DNA of 64,000 nt from KBS50 sp042666615 (GCF_042666615.1 NZ_JBHTDD010000004.1:1-64000); one strand, 5' to 3'. Shown: positions 1 to 11,299, counted from the stretch's first letter. The notes: generated from the sequence alone by a model not told the origin. Program-made: numbers and translations.

Positions 1-205
1 GGGGAGGAGGGGGCGGGAGGGGACGGGGGAGGGTGCGCGGTCGTGCGCGGAAGTGCGGTTCCGCGTGCTCTGTTGGGCGCGTTCGGTGGTGGTCGTTGTG
101 CATATTGTCACCGGATGCTGCTCGGGTATTGGCCGTTCGCTTAGCCTTCGCCCACCAACGGCCCATGGTTGCTCTGGTGCGCCATGGCCATGCCGGGGTA
201 AGAAC

Positions 206-224
206 AACGAACTAAACCTTCGTT
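206..224. promoter_or_regulatory. inverted repeat upstream of ppdK
   Basis: AACGAA and TTCGTT arms (6 bp each, 7-nt spacer) lie about 30 bp upstream of the ppdK start. This is a candidate operator or RNA hairpin in the leader. I see no gene in the first 254 bases, which are very G-rich at the left edge. The role of the repeat is inference only. Confidence 0.35.
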
Positions 225-254
225 CAGTGGCGAACGGCGCGCGGGAGGCTCACG

Positions 255-3002
<2,748 letters not shown>

Positions 3003-3047
3003 TCACCGCCGCGTCCGGACCGACCGCCGCTGATCACCGCCCGGGTA

Positions 3048-3073
3048 CGGGCGGACCGCTGACGGTCCGCCCG
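3048..3073. terminator. hairpin terminator after ppdK
   Basis: A perfect 11-bp stem (CGGGCGGACCG / CGGTCCGCCCG) has a CTGA loop. It lies between ppdK and the convergent Roadblock gene, so it may serve both strands. No U-tract is present, as is usual in GC-rich actinobacteria. A short imperfect repeat (GGATGGCTGAGGCCGCT) follows twice, near 3082 and 3126. Confidence 0.6.
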
Positions 3074-3140
3074 CACCGGGGCGGATGGCTGAGGCCGCTG
3101 CGGGGTGGCCTGGCGGCGCGGGCGTGGATGGCTGAGGCCG

Positions 3141-3677
3141 CTACGGGTGACCCGGGGGGCGGCGACGATCGTCGTGACCGTTGCGGGAGCCCGTCATCGG
3201 ACTGCGCAGGCTCAGCGGGGGCCGTGGCTCGGGCGTCGGGCGGGACGCCGGCGCCAGCCTGCCCGGAGCGGTCATGCCCGGTGCCGTCGCGCCGGGCGCC
3301 GGCGGCCACAGCGAGTCGACCAGGTCACCGAGGCGGTGCGCCGCCGCTCGGGCATCCGGGTGCAGCCGGGACAGGTCGGTGTCGGCGGGGGTGATGACGG
3401 CGAGCAGCGCCTGCCAGCCGGCGGGATAGCAGACGACATGTCCCTCGGAGCCGTGCACCGTGAACTCGCGCAACCGGCCATGCCCGACGGTGTCGGCGAA
3501 CCGGCCGGCCAGTCCGGCCCCGGCCGCGGCCATCGCCGCGACGTGTTCCGGGTTGACGCTCACCAGGTCGCTCGCGATGTGCAGGCCGTCAACGCCGGCA
3601 AGCACACATCCGGAAACCTCGGATCGGCGCCGGCGCAGCAGGTGCAGCTCGCCACGGAGGGTGGCTTCGGCATCCAC
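3141..3677 (-). CDS. Roadblock/LC7-domain protein
   Basis: A 178-residue protein whose first ~110 residues look like a Roadblock/LC7 (MglB-like) fold. It has an N-terminal helix, then CVLAGVDGLHIASDLVSVNPEHVAAMAAAGAGLAGRF (split here only by domain description) and a strand carrying EGHVVCYPAGWQALLAVIT. The last ~60 residues are Pro/Arg-rich and probably disordered. In actinobacteria such proteins often sit in four-gene conservons with a sensor kinase, DUF742 and a Ras-like GTPase. None of these partners is adjacent here, so its GTPase partner is unknown. It is convergent with ppdK. Confidence 0.7.
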   Translation of the reverse strand: MDAEATLRGELHLLRRRRSEVSGCVLAGVDGLHIASDLVSVNPEHVAAMAAAGAGLAGRFADTVGHGRLREFTVHGSEGHVVCYPAGWQALLAVITPADTDLSRLHPDARAAAHRLGDLVDSLWPPAPGATAPGMTAPGRLAPASRPTPEPRPPLSLRSPMTGSRNGHDDRRRPPGHP

Positions 3678-3917
3678 GGGGTCTCTCCTCTGGGTGATGG
3701 GAGGCCGTCGCGGAATCGCGCTCCGACCCGACCGTGACGTTCCGCTTCCGCGAAGCTACACCCGGCCCCCGGGGACAGTGATCCCCAGTCGGTCGGCGAT
3801 CGGACAGCAACTCCCGTCTGATCGGGGGTTGCGATCACCGCCCCGCGCGGCAGTTCCGCACGGCGTAACCTGAGCGTCACGCGCACGCCCCCGTTGCGCG
3901 CGAAGGAGGTACCCGCG

Positions 3918-4280
3918 GTGGGCAGTCTGTGGGAGAACCTGGTGATCGACGCCCGGGATCCTGCCCGGTTGGCGCGGTGGTGGGCCGAGGCGCTGAGGTA
4001 CCAGGTGGTTGCCGACGAGCCGGACGAAGTGGAGATCCGGCGAGCCCCGGAGACACTGCCCGCCCTGATCTTCGTGCCGGTGCGGGATGAGAAGTCCGTG
4101 AAGAACCGACTGCACATCTGCCTGCGCCCGGACGACCAGGAGGCCGAGGTCGAGCGGTTGGTGGACATGGGCGCCCGGCACGTCGACGTGGGACAGCCGC
4201 CCGACGCGACCTGGACCGTGCTCGCCGACCCGGAGGGCAACGAGTTCTGCGTTCTCCAGGCGCGCGGGAACACCGGCTGA
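3918..4280 (+). CDS. VOC-fold (glyoxalase-like) protein
   Basis: A 120-residue single-module protein of the vicinal-oxygen-chelate type, close to the actinobacterial glyoxalase-like group: LWENLVIDARDPARLARWW at the start, RLHICLRPDDQEAEVERL in the middle and DPEGNEFCVL at the end. This group often lacks the full metal ligand set, and substrates are mostly unknown. The GTG at 3918 is chosen because GAAGGAGGT (3902-3910) precedes it at ideal spacing. The TTG further upstream at 3894 has no such site. It lies just ahead of dgt but no functional link is evident. Confidence 0.75.
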   Translation: MGSLWENLVIDARDPARLARWWAEALRYQVVADEPDEVEIRRAPETLPALIFVPVRDEKSVKNRLHICLRPDDQEAEVERLVDMGARHVDVGQPPDATWTVLADPEGNEFCVLQARGNTG

Positions 4281-4319
4281 CCCGGCGTGGTGACACCGGC
4301 CCCCGGCTACGCTCGGCCG

Positions 4320-5567
4320 GTGACAGCCACGCCCGACAGGTCCGACGACGACGCCGAGCGGTGGGTGACCGAGCAGCCGAAGGACACCGGGTCCGGACGG
4401 AGCCCGTACCAGCGCGATCGCGGTCGGGTGCTGCACTCCGCCGCGTTCCGGCGCCTGGCCGCGAAGACCCAGGTGCACACCGCCGGCACCGACGACTTCC
4501 TGCGTACCCGGCTGACCCATTCCCTGGAGGTCGCGCAGATCGCCCGCGAGATGGGCCAGCGGCTGGGGTGTGATCCCGACGTGGTCGATGTCGCCGGCCT
4601 GGCGCACGACCTCGGCCACCCGCCGTTCGGCCACAACGGCGAGCAGGCGCTGGACGATGTTGCCGCTTCTTGCGGCGGATTCGAGGGCAACGCCCAGACG
4701 CTGCGGGTGCTGACCCGGCTCGAGGCCAAGGTGTACGGCCCGGACGGTCGCTCGGCCGGACTGAACCTCACCCGCGCCGCGCTGGACGCGGTCGGTAAGT
4801 ACCCGTGGCCGCGCCGCCCGGGGGAGCGGAAATTCGGCGTGTACGCCGATGACGACCCGGTGTTCGACTGGCTGCGTCGGGGCGCCCCGGACGGCGTCCG
4901 CAGCCTGGAGGCGCAGGTGATGGATTGGGCCGATGACGTTGCGTACTCGGTGCACGACGTCGAGGACGGCGTACACGGTGGATACCTGGCCCTGGCGGCG
5001 CTGCCGCAGGACGCGGACGAGCGGGCGGCGCTCTGCGCCGACGTGGCCGCCGCCTACTCGGCCGAACCGGTCGACTACCTGGCGGCGGTGCTTGTGGAAC
5101 TGGTGGTCGACCCGGTGCTCGCGCCGCTGGCCGGGTATGACGGCAGCCACCGCGCGCAGGCTGCCGTGAAGGCCGCCACAAGTGTTCTGGTCGGACGGTT
5201 CGTCTCGGCCGCCGTCCAGGCCACCGAGGACCGCTTCGGGCCGGGACCACACCGCCGCTACGCGGCCGACCTGGTGGTCCCCCGGCGGGTACGCGCCGAG
5301 TGCGCGTTGCTTAAGGGAATCGCCCTGCGGTACGTGATGCGCCGCCCCGGAGCGCGGGACCGGTACGCCCGGCAGCGCGAGATCCTCGTCGACCTGGTCC
5401 ACGATCTGGCATCGCGGGCGCCCGAGGCGCTGGACCCGGTGTTCGCGCCGCTGTGGCGGGCCGCCCCGGACGACGCCGCCCGGCTGCGCGTGGTGGTCGA
5501 CCAGGTGGCGTCGCTTACCGATCCCGCCGCCGTCGCCTGGCACCGCCGGCTGTCCGGGGCGAGCTGA
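4320..5567 (+). CDS. dgt: deoxyguanosinetriphosphate triphosphohydrolase
   Basis: An HD-domain dNTPase that cleaves dGTP (or other dNTPs) to the nucleoside and triphosphate. With the GTG at 4320 it is 415 residues, normal for the family. The HD metal ligands are visible: His67 in RLTHSLEV, His96-Asp97 in GLAHDLGHPPFGHNGE, and the distal Asp in MDWADDVAYSVHD (about residue 205). The N-terminal SPYQRDRGRVLHSAAFRRL motif is typical. An alternative GTG at 4287 would add 11 residues; neither start has a strong ribosome site. In many actinobacteria dgt sits next to dnaG. Here the two are about 17 kb apart. Confidence 0.92.
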   Translation: MTATPDRSDDDAERWVTEQPKDTGSGRSPYQRDRGRVLHSAAFRRLAAKTQVHTAGTDDFLRTRLTHSLEVAQIAREMGQRLGCDPDVVDVAGLAHDLGHPPFGHNGEQALDDVAASCGGFEGNAQTLRVLTRLEAKVYGPDGRSAGLNLTRAALDAVGKYPWPRRPGERKFGVYADDDPVFDWLRRGAPDGVRSLEAQVMDWADDVAYSVHDVEDGVHGGYLALAALPQDADERAALCADVAAAYSAEPVDYLAAVLVELVVDPVLAPLAGYDGSHRAQAAVKAATSVLVGRFVSAAVQATEDRFGPGPHRRYAADLVVPRRVRAECALLKGIALRYVMRRPGARDRYARQREILVDLVHDLASRAPEALDPVFAPLWRAAPDDAARLRVVVDQVASLTDPAAVAWHRRLSGAS

Positions 5568-5706
5568 CCCGGCCGTCCGGCTCAACGGCTGTGCCGGGCG
5601 TTCGTCGGCACCGCTGTTGAGCTGGTATAGAGGCCGAATTTCAGATTTCGTCAAGGGCTGACCCCAAGGCTGATCCGAACCGCAACCTCTGAGATCCGGA
5701 GATGCC

Positions 5707-7059
5707 ATGAAACGATTGGTCCCCGCCGGCGTAAACGCCGTGCTGGCCCTGCTCGCCATCTCGGCGTCGTTGGTCGCCACACCGGCTGCCGCGAAGCCGG
5801 CCGACTCCACCACCTCCCCATCGACCACAGCCGGCGGGGACTCGCCGACCGGCGGTGTCACGGCCGCCTATGCCACGGCCGCATGCGTGGGCGGTGGGCC
5901 CACCACCCAGGACACCTCGCTGGCGAGCTATCTCAACACGAAGCTCAGTGGCACGTTGGACGGATACATGACCGCATACCGGGTCTCCTGCGCTCGCAAG
6001 GTGGTGCAGGCCGTGCAGGCGCGCGGACTTGACCAGCGGGCGGCGGTCATCGCGGTCACCACGACGATCGTCGAGTCGACCATTCAGAACGTCGCCGAGG
6101 AGGTGGACCACGACAGCCTGGGCCTGTTCCAGCAACGGGCGTCATGGGGCAGTCGGTCGCAGCGGCTCGACCCGACCTGGGCGACCAACGCCTTCCTCAA
6201 CAAGATGGTCAGCATCTATCCGAACAACTCCTGGCTGTCCAAGCCCATCGGCGAGGTGTGTCAGGCCGTGCAGGTCTCCGCGTATCCGGACCGGTACCAG
6301 GGTCAGGCGGCCGACGCGAAGATCATCGTCGAGGCCATCTGGCCTCCGGTGGCGTCGGTGTACGGGGCGTTGTCGGACGGCCGGTTGACGTACTCGTCCG
6401 TCGAGGGTGACTCCGGGCGGCGGTTGAAGACGGTGACGTCGACGGCGAAGTTGGGGTTCACGCCGGTGGCGATGGCGACGTTGAACTTCAACACGATCCT
6501 GTTCACGTCGTCGGCGGGTGACCTGTACCGGGTGGATGTGATCACGAATAACACGAGCCTGTCGTACAACGCTCCCGTGAAGATCAAGTCGGGTGGTTGG
6601 ACGCACACCAATCTGAGTTTTGATGGTGCGGGGAATCTGTACGGGTTGAATTCGGCGGGTCATCTGTTGCGTTATGACGTGACCGCGGCGAAGCCGGCGG
6701 CGGGCAATGTGGTGAACGGTACGGACATCGGTGGCGGGTTCGTGTTGAAGACGTTCACGACGGCCGGGCCGGACTGGATTCTGGCGACGGCGGCGGATGG
6801 TCGGTTGTTGTCGTACAAGATCAATGGGGTGGGTAGCTGGTCGCCGGGTGAGTTGAAGTCGAGCACCTGGCAGGGCATGACCCACCTGATGTCGCCGGGT
6901 GCCGGGATCTACTACGGCCGGACCAGCAACGGCGCGCTGCACCGCTACCTCGACCGCGACCCGTACGACCGCAGCGGCGCCGACCTGTATGGACAGGGCA
7001 CGGTCGACGACTCCGGCTGGACCCAGACCCTGCTCTCCGCCCACCTCTCCGGCAGGTGA
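5707..7059 (+). CDS. secreted lysozyme-like protein with tachylectin domain
   Basis: A 450-residue exported protein. Residues 1-29 are a Sec signal peptide ending ATPAAA, followed by a Thr/Ser/Gly linker. Residues ~75-215 form a lysozyme/transglycosylase-like domain: AVIAVTTTIVEST with candidate catalytic Glu123, then DSLGLFQQRASWG, a pattern of actinobacterial cell-wall hydrolases. Residues ~220-445 are a tachylectin-type beta-propeller (YGALSDGRLTY, DLYRVDV, WTHTNLSFDGAGNLYG) that probably binds GlcNAc-type sugars. The lectin DNA uses ggt/ttg codons more than its surroundings and is duplicated in the next gene. The next start lies 5 nt past the stop, so the two are one operon. The catalytic assignment is inference. 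Confidence 0.8.
   Translation: MKRLVPAGVNAVLALLAISASLVATPAAAKPADSTTSPSTTAGGDSPTGGVTAAYATAACVGGGPTTQDTSLASYLNTKLSGTLDGYMTAYRVSCARKVVQAVQARGLDQRAAVIAVTTTIVESTIQNVAEEVDHDSLGLFQQRASWGSRSQRLDPTWATNAFLNKMVSIYPNNSWLSKPIGEVCQAVQVSAYPDRYQGQAADAKIIVEAIWPPVASVYGALSDGRLTYSSVEGDSGRRLKTVTSTAKLGFTPVAMATLNFNTILFTSSAGDLYRVDVITNNTSLSYNAPVKIKSGGWTHTNLSFDGAGNLYGLNSAGHLLRYDVTAAKPAAGNVVNGTDIGGGFVLKTFTTAGPDWILATAADGRLLSYKINGVGSWSPGELKSSTWQGMTHLMSPGAGIYYGRTSNGALHRYLDRDPYDRSGADLYGQGTVDDSGWTQTLLSAHLSGR
6418..6888 (+). repeat. tachylectin direct repeat, copy 1
   Basis: 471 bp identical, base for base, with 7766-8236 (offset 1348). It encodes most of the lectin propeller. Similarity falls off sharply at both edges. Confidence 0.95.
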
Positions 7060-7063
7060 GGTC

Positions 7064-8401
7064 GTGACCATCATCCCCGCGGCACGGTCCGCACGGCATC
7101 AGGAGATCATCATCACCCCATCGACCCGAGTCCGGCGCGCCCTGCCGACCGTGCTGACCGCCCTGGCCCTCGCCGCCACCGGCACGATCACCATTGAGGT
7201 GGCCAACCCCGCCGAAGCCCACGCCGCCGGCGCGCGGCCCGGATTCCAACTTCCCTTCCCGTGCGGCGAGTCATGGCGGCTGTCCACCTATCCCGGACAC
7301 GACAACTACGACGTCGACATGATCGCCACGAGCGGCACGACGGCGGGGCGCTCGATCCTCGCGGCGGACGCCGGCACCGTGTCGTTCGCTGGCTGGAGCG
7401 ACGGCGGCGGATGGTACGTCAAGCTCAACCACGGCGGCGGCTGGGAGTCGCTCTACCTGCACATGGTGTCGGCACCGGTGGTTTCCACCGGGCAGTCGGT
7501 CAGCCAGGGCCAGTTGCTCGGCAAGGTCGGCAGCACCGGTAACTCCAGCGGCCCGCACCTGCACCACGAGCAGCGACGGGACGGCACCAAGGTGGAGACC
7601 TACTACAACGGCGTCCGGTCCGAGATCACCACCGACGGCTACCCGTCCGGTGAACCGCAGTCGCCCCCGGTCGTCGCGGTGAGCGCCAACTGCGGCAACG
7701 TCTCGGTGTACGGGACGTTGTCAGACGGCCGGTTGACGTACTCGGCCATCGAGTCGGGGACCGGCCGGCGGTTGAAGACGGTGACGTCGACGGCGAAGTT
7801 GGGGTTCACGCCGGTGGCGATGGCGACGTTGAACTTCAACACGATCCTGTTCACGTCGTCGGCGGGTGACCTGTACCGGGTGGATGTGATCACGAATAAC
7901 ACGAGCCTGTCGTACAACGCTCCCGTGAAGATCAAGTCGGGTGGTTGGACGCACACCAATCTGAGTTTTGATGGTGCGGGGAATCTGTACGGGTTGAATT
8001 CGGCGGGTCATCTGTTGCGTTATGACGTGACCGCGGCGAAGCCGGCGGCGGGCAATGTGGTGAACGGTACGGACATCGGTGGCGGGTTCGTGTTGAAGAC
8101 GTTCACGACGGCCGGGCCGGACTGGATTCTGGCGACGGCGGCGGATGGTCGGTTGTTGTCGTACAAGATCAATGGGGTGGGTAGCTGGTCGCCGGGTGAG
8201 TTGAAGTCGAGCACCTGGCAGGGCATGACCCACCTGCTCTCGCCGGGTGCCGGGACAATCTTCGGCCGCACCGGCAACGGTGCGCTGCACCGGTACGGCG
8301 ACCGTAACCCGTACGACCGTAGTGGCGATGACCTGTTCGGGCTCGGCACGGTCGACGACTCCGGCTGGACCCAGACCCTGCTCTCCGCCCAGCCCTTCTG
8401 A
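7064..8401 (+). CDS. secreted M23-type peptidase with tachylectin domain
   Basis: A 445-residue exported protein. An N-terminal hydrophobic segment (ALPTVLTALALAATGTITIE) ends near NPAEAHAAG. Residues ~70-190 resemble a peptidase M23/LytM fold: LPFPCGESWRLSTYPGHDNYDVD, an ILAADAGTVSFAGW strand, YVKLNHGGGWESLYLHM and GKVGSTGNSSGPHLHHE. The last has the HxH zinc-ligand pair. Residues ~210-445 are the tachylectin propeller shared with the preceding gene. The GTG at 7064 is chosen because it follows the upstream stop by 5 nt with GGCAGGTGAG in front. Probably a peptidoglycan endopeptidase targeted by the lectin. Whether it is active is not shown by sequence alone. Confidence 0.82.
   Translation: MTIIPAARSARHQEIIITPSTRVRRALPTVLTALALAATGTITIEVANPAEAHAAGARPGFQLPFPCGESWRLSTYPGHDNYDVDMIATSGTTAGRSILAADAGTVSFAGWSDGGGWYVKLNHGGGWESLYLHMVSAPVVSTGQSVSQGQLLGKVGSTGNSSGPHLHHEQRRDGTKVETYYNGVRSEITTDGYPSGEPQSPPVVAVSANCGNVSVYGTLSDGRLTYSAIESGTGRRLKTVTSTAKLGFTPVAMATLNFNTILFTSSAGDLYRVDVITNNTSLSYNAPVKIKSGGWTHTNLSFDGAGNLYGLNSAGHLLRYDVTAAKPAAGNVVNGTDIGGGFVLKTFTTAGPDWILATAADGRLLSYKINGVGSWSPGELKSSTWQGMTHLLSPGAGTIFGRTGNGALHRYGDRNPYDRSGDDLFGLGTVDDSGWTQTLLSAQPF
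7766..8236 (+). repeat. tachylectin direct repeat, copy 2
   Basis: Partner of 6418-6888 with 471/471 identity by direct reading. Flanking lectin codons (for example at the C-terminus) differ between the genes. Confidence 0.95.
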
Positions 8402-8505
8402 GGCAAGCGCCGACCGGCTGGGGCCGGTGCCCACCATCCCGGTCCGGTGGGCACCGGCCCCGCTCCGTTGTGCCGTCGGGCGGTATCGGCCGACCGCTCT
8501 CGGAG

Positions 8506-8524
8506 TTAGGCTAGCCTTAGTGGC
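8506..8524 (+). promoter_or_regulatory. DtxR/IdeR-type iron box at the start codon
   Basis: TTAGGCTAGCCTTA at 8506-8519 matches the left 14 positions of the 19-bp DtxR/IdeR/DmdR consensus with one mismatch. It ends directly before the ATG at 8525. TAGGCT (8507-8512) could serve as the -10 element, which would put the transcript start at or very near the ATG. Confidence 0.65.
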
Positions 8525-9382
8525 ATGACGGATCGGCCGAAGAAGGTCACCACCGCGCGGGTGCTGCGCACCGAGTGGATCACGCCACACACCATCCGTG
8601 TCGTGCTCGGCGGGGACGGCGTGGCCGGGCTTCCGGTCGGTGATTTCACCGACCACTACGTGAAGCTGCTGTTCCCCCGGACGGGGGTGCGTTATCCCGA
8701 GCCGTTCGACCTCGCGGCGGTGCATCGGGAGCTGCCCCGCGAGCAGTGGCCGCGGTTGCGGGCCTACACCGTGCGCGCCTGGGACCCGGCGGCCGGCGAG
8801 CTGGCCATCGACGTGGTGCACCACGGCGACGAGGGGGTGGCCGGACCGTGGGCGGCGGCCGCGCGCCCGGGCGACGCCGTGCTGTTCCTCGGCCCCGGCG
8901 GCGCGTACGCCCCGGATCCGGCTGCGGACTGGCACCTGTTCGTCGGGGACGAGAGCGCCCTGCCGGCCATCGCCGCGTCCGTCGAGCGACTCCCGGCCGG
9001 CGTTACGGCGTACGTGTTCGCCGAAGTGGCCGGGCCGGCGGAGGAGCAGCCGCTGCACTCGGTCGCCGAGGTCGAGATCCGCTGGCTGCATCGCGAGGAC
9101 CGGCCCGTCGGCGAGCGGTTGCTGGCGGCGGTGCGCGCCTGGGAGTTCCCGGCCGGTGACGTGCACGCGTTCGTGCACGGCGAGGCGACGTTCGTGCGGG
9201 AGTTCCGCCGGTTGCTCCGGGTGGAGCGGGGCGTGCCGCGGGCGCGACTGTCGATCTCCGGGTACTGGCGGATCGGGGTGGACGACGAGGGCTGGCGGGC
9301 ATCGAAGCAGGCGTGGAACCGGCAGGTGGAGGACGAGGAGTTGGCAGTTCTCGGTTCGTCGCCGACACCGGCGGACGGATAG
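8525..9382 (+). CDS. siderophore-interacting protein (ferric-siderophore reductase)
   Basis: A 285-residue FAD-dependent reductase of the SIP/ViuB family, which releases iron from imported ferric siderophores in the cytoplasm. The FAD-binding barrel carries RLRAYTVRAWD (the R-x-Y-T flavin motif) and the phosphate-binding GDAVLFLGPGG. The SIP C-terminal half follows with HLFVGDESALPAIAA, VHAFVHGEATFVREFRRLL and the terminal SGYWRIGVDDEGWRASK. The iron box overlapping the start region predicts repression by Fe2+-loaded DtxR/IdeR. No Shine-Dalgarno precedes the ATG at useful distance, so leaderless initiation is likely. No siderophore biosynthesis genes are adjacent. Confidence 0.93.
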   Translation: MTDRPKKVTTARVLRTEWITPHTIRVVLGGDGVAGLPVGDFTDHYVKLLFPRTGVRYPEPFDLAAVHRELPREQWPRLRAYTVRAWDPAAGELAIDVVHHGDEGVAGPWAAAARPGDAVLFLGPGGAYAPDPAADWHLFVGDESALPAIAASVERLPAGVTAYVFAEVAGPAEEQPLHSVAEVEIRWLHREDRPVGERLLAAVRAWEFPAGDVHAFVHGEATFVREFRRLLRVERGVPRARLSISGYWRIGVDDEGWRASKQAWNRQVEDEELAVLGSSPTPADG

Positions 9383-9423
9383 GGGCCGCCGTCCGTTGTG
9401 CCGTCCGACGGACGTGACATCCG

Positions 9424-9480
9424 AGGAAAAACTACATAATCCTCACTTTGTTTCCTGGGTGCCCCTATAAATAGCCTATG
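9424..9480 (+). promoter_or_regulatory. AT-rich probable promoter region
   Basis: A conspicuous low-GC patch (ACTACATAAT at 9431, CTATAAATAG at 9465) lies in otherwise GC-rich DNA, 35-90 bp before the universal stress protein gene. I cannot assign a clean -35/-10 pair. No DosR-type box was found. Confidence 0.35.
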
Positions 9481-9515
9481 GGTGACTGCGCGCGGCGGCG
9501 TCGGAGTGACCGGCG

Positions 9516-10148
9516 GTGACCGTCCGGTACGTCATCCTCGTCTTCCTGGTCTGGTTCGTCGTCGGCCTGGTGACCGCGGCCGTCTTCGTCACCCGTGGCG
9601 GCCATCGCAGCGGGTACTGGTACCTGCTGGGCGGCCTGCTCGGTCCGTTGTTCGTACCCATCGCCGTGAGCCGCGGCGCGGTCCGCACCGGGCAGGTCGA
9701 GGTGCGGTCCCGGCCGGGGGACTCCGCGACATCCCGCGAGGGGCTAAAGGTGTTGGTGGGCCTGGACGGCTCCGCCGACTCGGACCGGGCCCTGCGGGCG
9801 GTCGCCAACGCCCTGGCCGGCACCACGAGCCTGCTCGTCCTGGCCACCGTGATCGACGAGGACCTGGTCGGACCGGACGCCGAGGCGGAACGGCAGCGAG
9901 CCCGGAGCATGCTGGACGCCCGGGTCGCGCGACTGCCCGCGGGACTCCCGGAGCCGGTGACCGAGATCCTCACAGGCCCCCCGGTCGAGGCGCTCCTGGC
10001 CGCCGCCGACAGTCGCGACGTGGATCTCCTGGTGGTCGGCCGGCACGGACACGGGCTGCGGGAGCGGCTGCTGGGCGGCGTGGCGGAGAAACTGGCGTAC
10101 CAGTCGTCCCGGGCGGTCCTGCTGGGTAGCCTGCCGGACCGGCGATGA
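9516..10148 (+). CDS. membrane-anchored universal stress protein
   Basis: A 210-residue protein. Residues ~4-27 (YVILVFLVWFVVGLVTAAVF) and ~34-52 (YWYLLGGLLGPLFVPIAV) are membrane segments. From residue ~77 there is a single UspA domain: LKVLVGLDGSADSDRALRA at the start and VVGRHGHGLRERLLGGVAEKL at the end, matching the G-x2-G-x9-G ATP-binding loop. The USP domain should face the cytoplasm. USPs in actinobacteria respond to dormancy and redox stress. The two-TM anchor is an uncommon add-on. It overlaps the next gene by ATGA, so it is co-translated with the AI-2E-type transporter. Confidence 0.85.
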   Translation: MTVRYVILVFLVWFVVGLVTAAVFVTRGGHRSGYWYLLGGLLGPLFVPIAVSRGAVRTGQVEVRSRPGDSATSREGLKVLVGLDGSADSDRALRAVANALAGTTSLLVLATVIDEDLVGPDAEAERQRARSMLDARVARLPAGLPEPVTEILTGPPVEALLAAADSRDVDLLVVGRHGHGLRERLLGGVAEKLAYQSSRAVLLGSLPDRR

Positions 10149-11299
10149 CCAGCCACCGGCCCGGGCCGGCCGGACCCGACGCATCCGGGCGCGGGCGGTA
10201 CCGGCCGGCCCGTCGGCGGTGGCCACCGGTTGGCTCCCGCAGCGCCTGGCAGGCCGTCCCGTGGCGGTTGCGGGTGGCCGCCCTGTACAGCCTCTGCTTG
10301 GTGGTGGTGGTCGCGGCCGGATACCTGCTCGGCAGGATGCTGGTCGCGGTGGCCGCACTGTCGGTGGCCGTGGCGGCGGCGTTCCTGCTGGCGGCCCTCC
10401 TCCACCCGGTGAACCGGCTGCTACGCCGGATCCGGCTGCCCCGCAGCCTCGCCGCGCTCGGCAGCGTGCTGACGATGGTGGCGGTTCTGGCCGGAGCGGC
10501 CGCGATGGTGACCACCCAGGTGGCCACCCAGTTCGCGGACCTGGGCCAGACGCTCACCAGTGGACTCCGGGATGTGCGGGGGGCGGTCCTGGCCAGCCCC
10601 CTGCCGATCGACGAGCGGCGGTTGGACGCGGTCGTCCAGGCGGCCCGGCGGTACGTCACCGACGCCGATCCCGAGGCCACCGCGCGCGGCACGATCGAAG
10701 GGCTCGGTGGCGCCCTGCTCGCCGTGGTCCTGCTGTTCTTCCTGCTCAAGGACGGGGACCGGATGTGGACCTGGTTTCTCCGGTTGTTCTCCGAGCGGAC
10801 CCGAAGCACCGTCGCCGAGGCCGGCGAGGTGGGCTGGTCGACGGTCAGCCGGTACATCGTGGGTCAGGTCCTCGTCGCGGCCGTCGACGCCGTGGGCATC
10901 GGCATCGCCCTGCTGGTGATCGGGGTGCCGCTGGTGGGACCGCTGGCCTTGCTGACCTTCCTCGGCGGGTTCGTTCCCATCGTTGGAGCCACCGTCGCGG
11001 GCGTCGCCGCGGCACTGGTGGCGCTTGTCGCCAACGGACCCACCGACGCGCTGCTGGTGATCGCCGCGGTGATCGCGGTCCAGCAGCTCGAAGGAAACCT
11101 GCTGGAACCGTTGATCGTCGGCCGGGCGCTGCGGTTGCATCCCGCGCCCGTGCTGCTCGCGGTCACCGCCGGCACGCTTACCGCCGGCATCGTCGGTGCG
11201 GTGGTCGCGGTCCCGACGATGGCGGTGCTGTACCGGTCGGGAATGGTCCTGCTCGGCGACCGTCCCGGTCGCCGCCGCGCGTCGAGCGGGGCGGCCTGA
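10145..11299 (+). CDS. AI-2E family transporter
   Basis: A 384-residue integral membrane protein of the AI-2 exporter/PerM (TqsA-like) family. After a ~45-residue basic, Pro-rich cytoplasmic tail come paired helices (LYSLCLVVVVAAGYLLG, LVAVAALSVAVAAAFLLAALL). A soluble stretch with ATQFADLGQTL follows, then the conserved C-terminal membrane core with VGQVLVAAVDAVGIGIALLV, LTFLGGFVPIVGA and the family signature QQLEGNLLEPLIVGRAL. The true substrate is unknown: family members have been linked to AI-2 export, sodium/proton antiport or osmolytes. It is coupled to the USP gene by a 4-base overlap. Confidence 0.88.
   Translation: MTSHRPGPAGPDASGRGRYRPARRRWPPVGSRSAWQAVPWRLRVAALYSLCLVVVVAAGYLLGRMLVAVAALSVAVAAAFLLAALLHPVNRLLRRIRLPRSLAALGSVLTMVAVLAGAAAMVTTQVATQFADLGQTLTSGLRDVRGAVLASPLPIDERRLDAVVQAARRYVTDADPEATARGTIEGLGGALLAVVLLFFLLKDGDRMWTWFLRLFSERTRSTVAEAGEVGWSTVSRYIVGQVLVAAVDAVGIGIALLVIGVPLVGPLALLTFLGGFVPIVGATVAGVAAALVALVANGPTDALLVIAAVIAVQQLEGNLLEPLIVGRALRLHPAPVLLAVTAGTLTAGIVGAVVAVPTMAVLYRSGMVLLGDRPGRRRASSGAA

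Noticed and set aside
3756..5861. 701-codon minus-strand frame across the VOC and dgt genes
   Set aside because: Antisense shadow of well-supported genes.
9383..9515. DosR-type hypoxia box before the universal stress protein gene
   Set aside because: The AT-rich promoter patch has no match to the GGGACTTTNGTCCC pattern.
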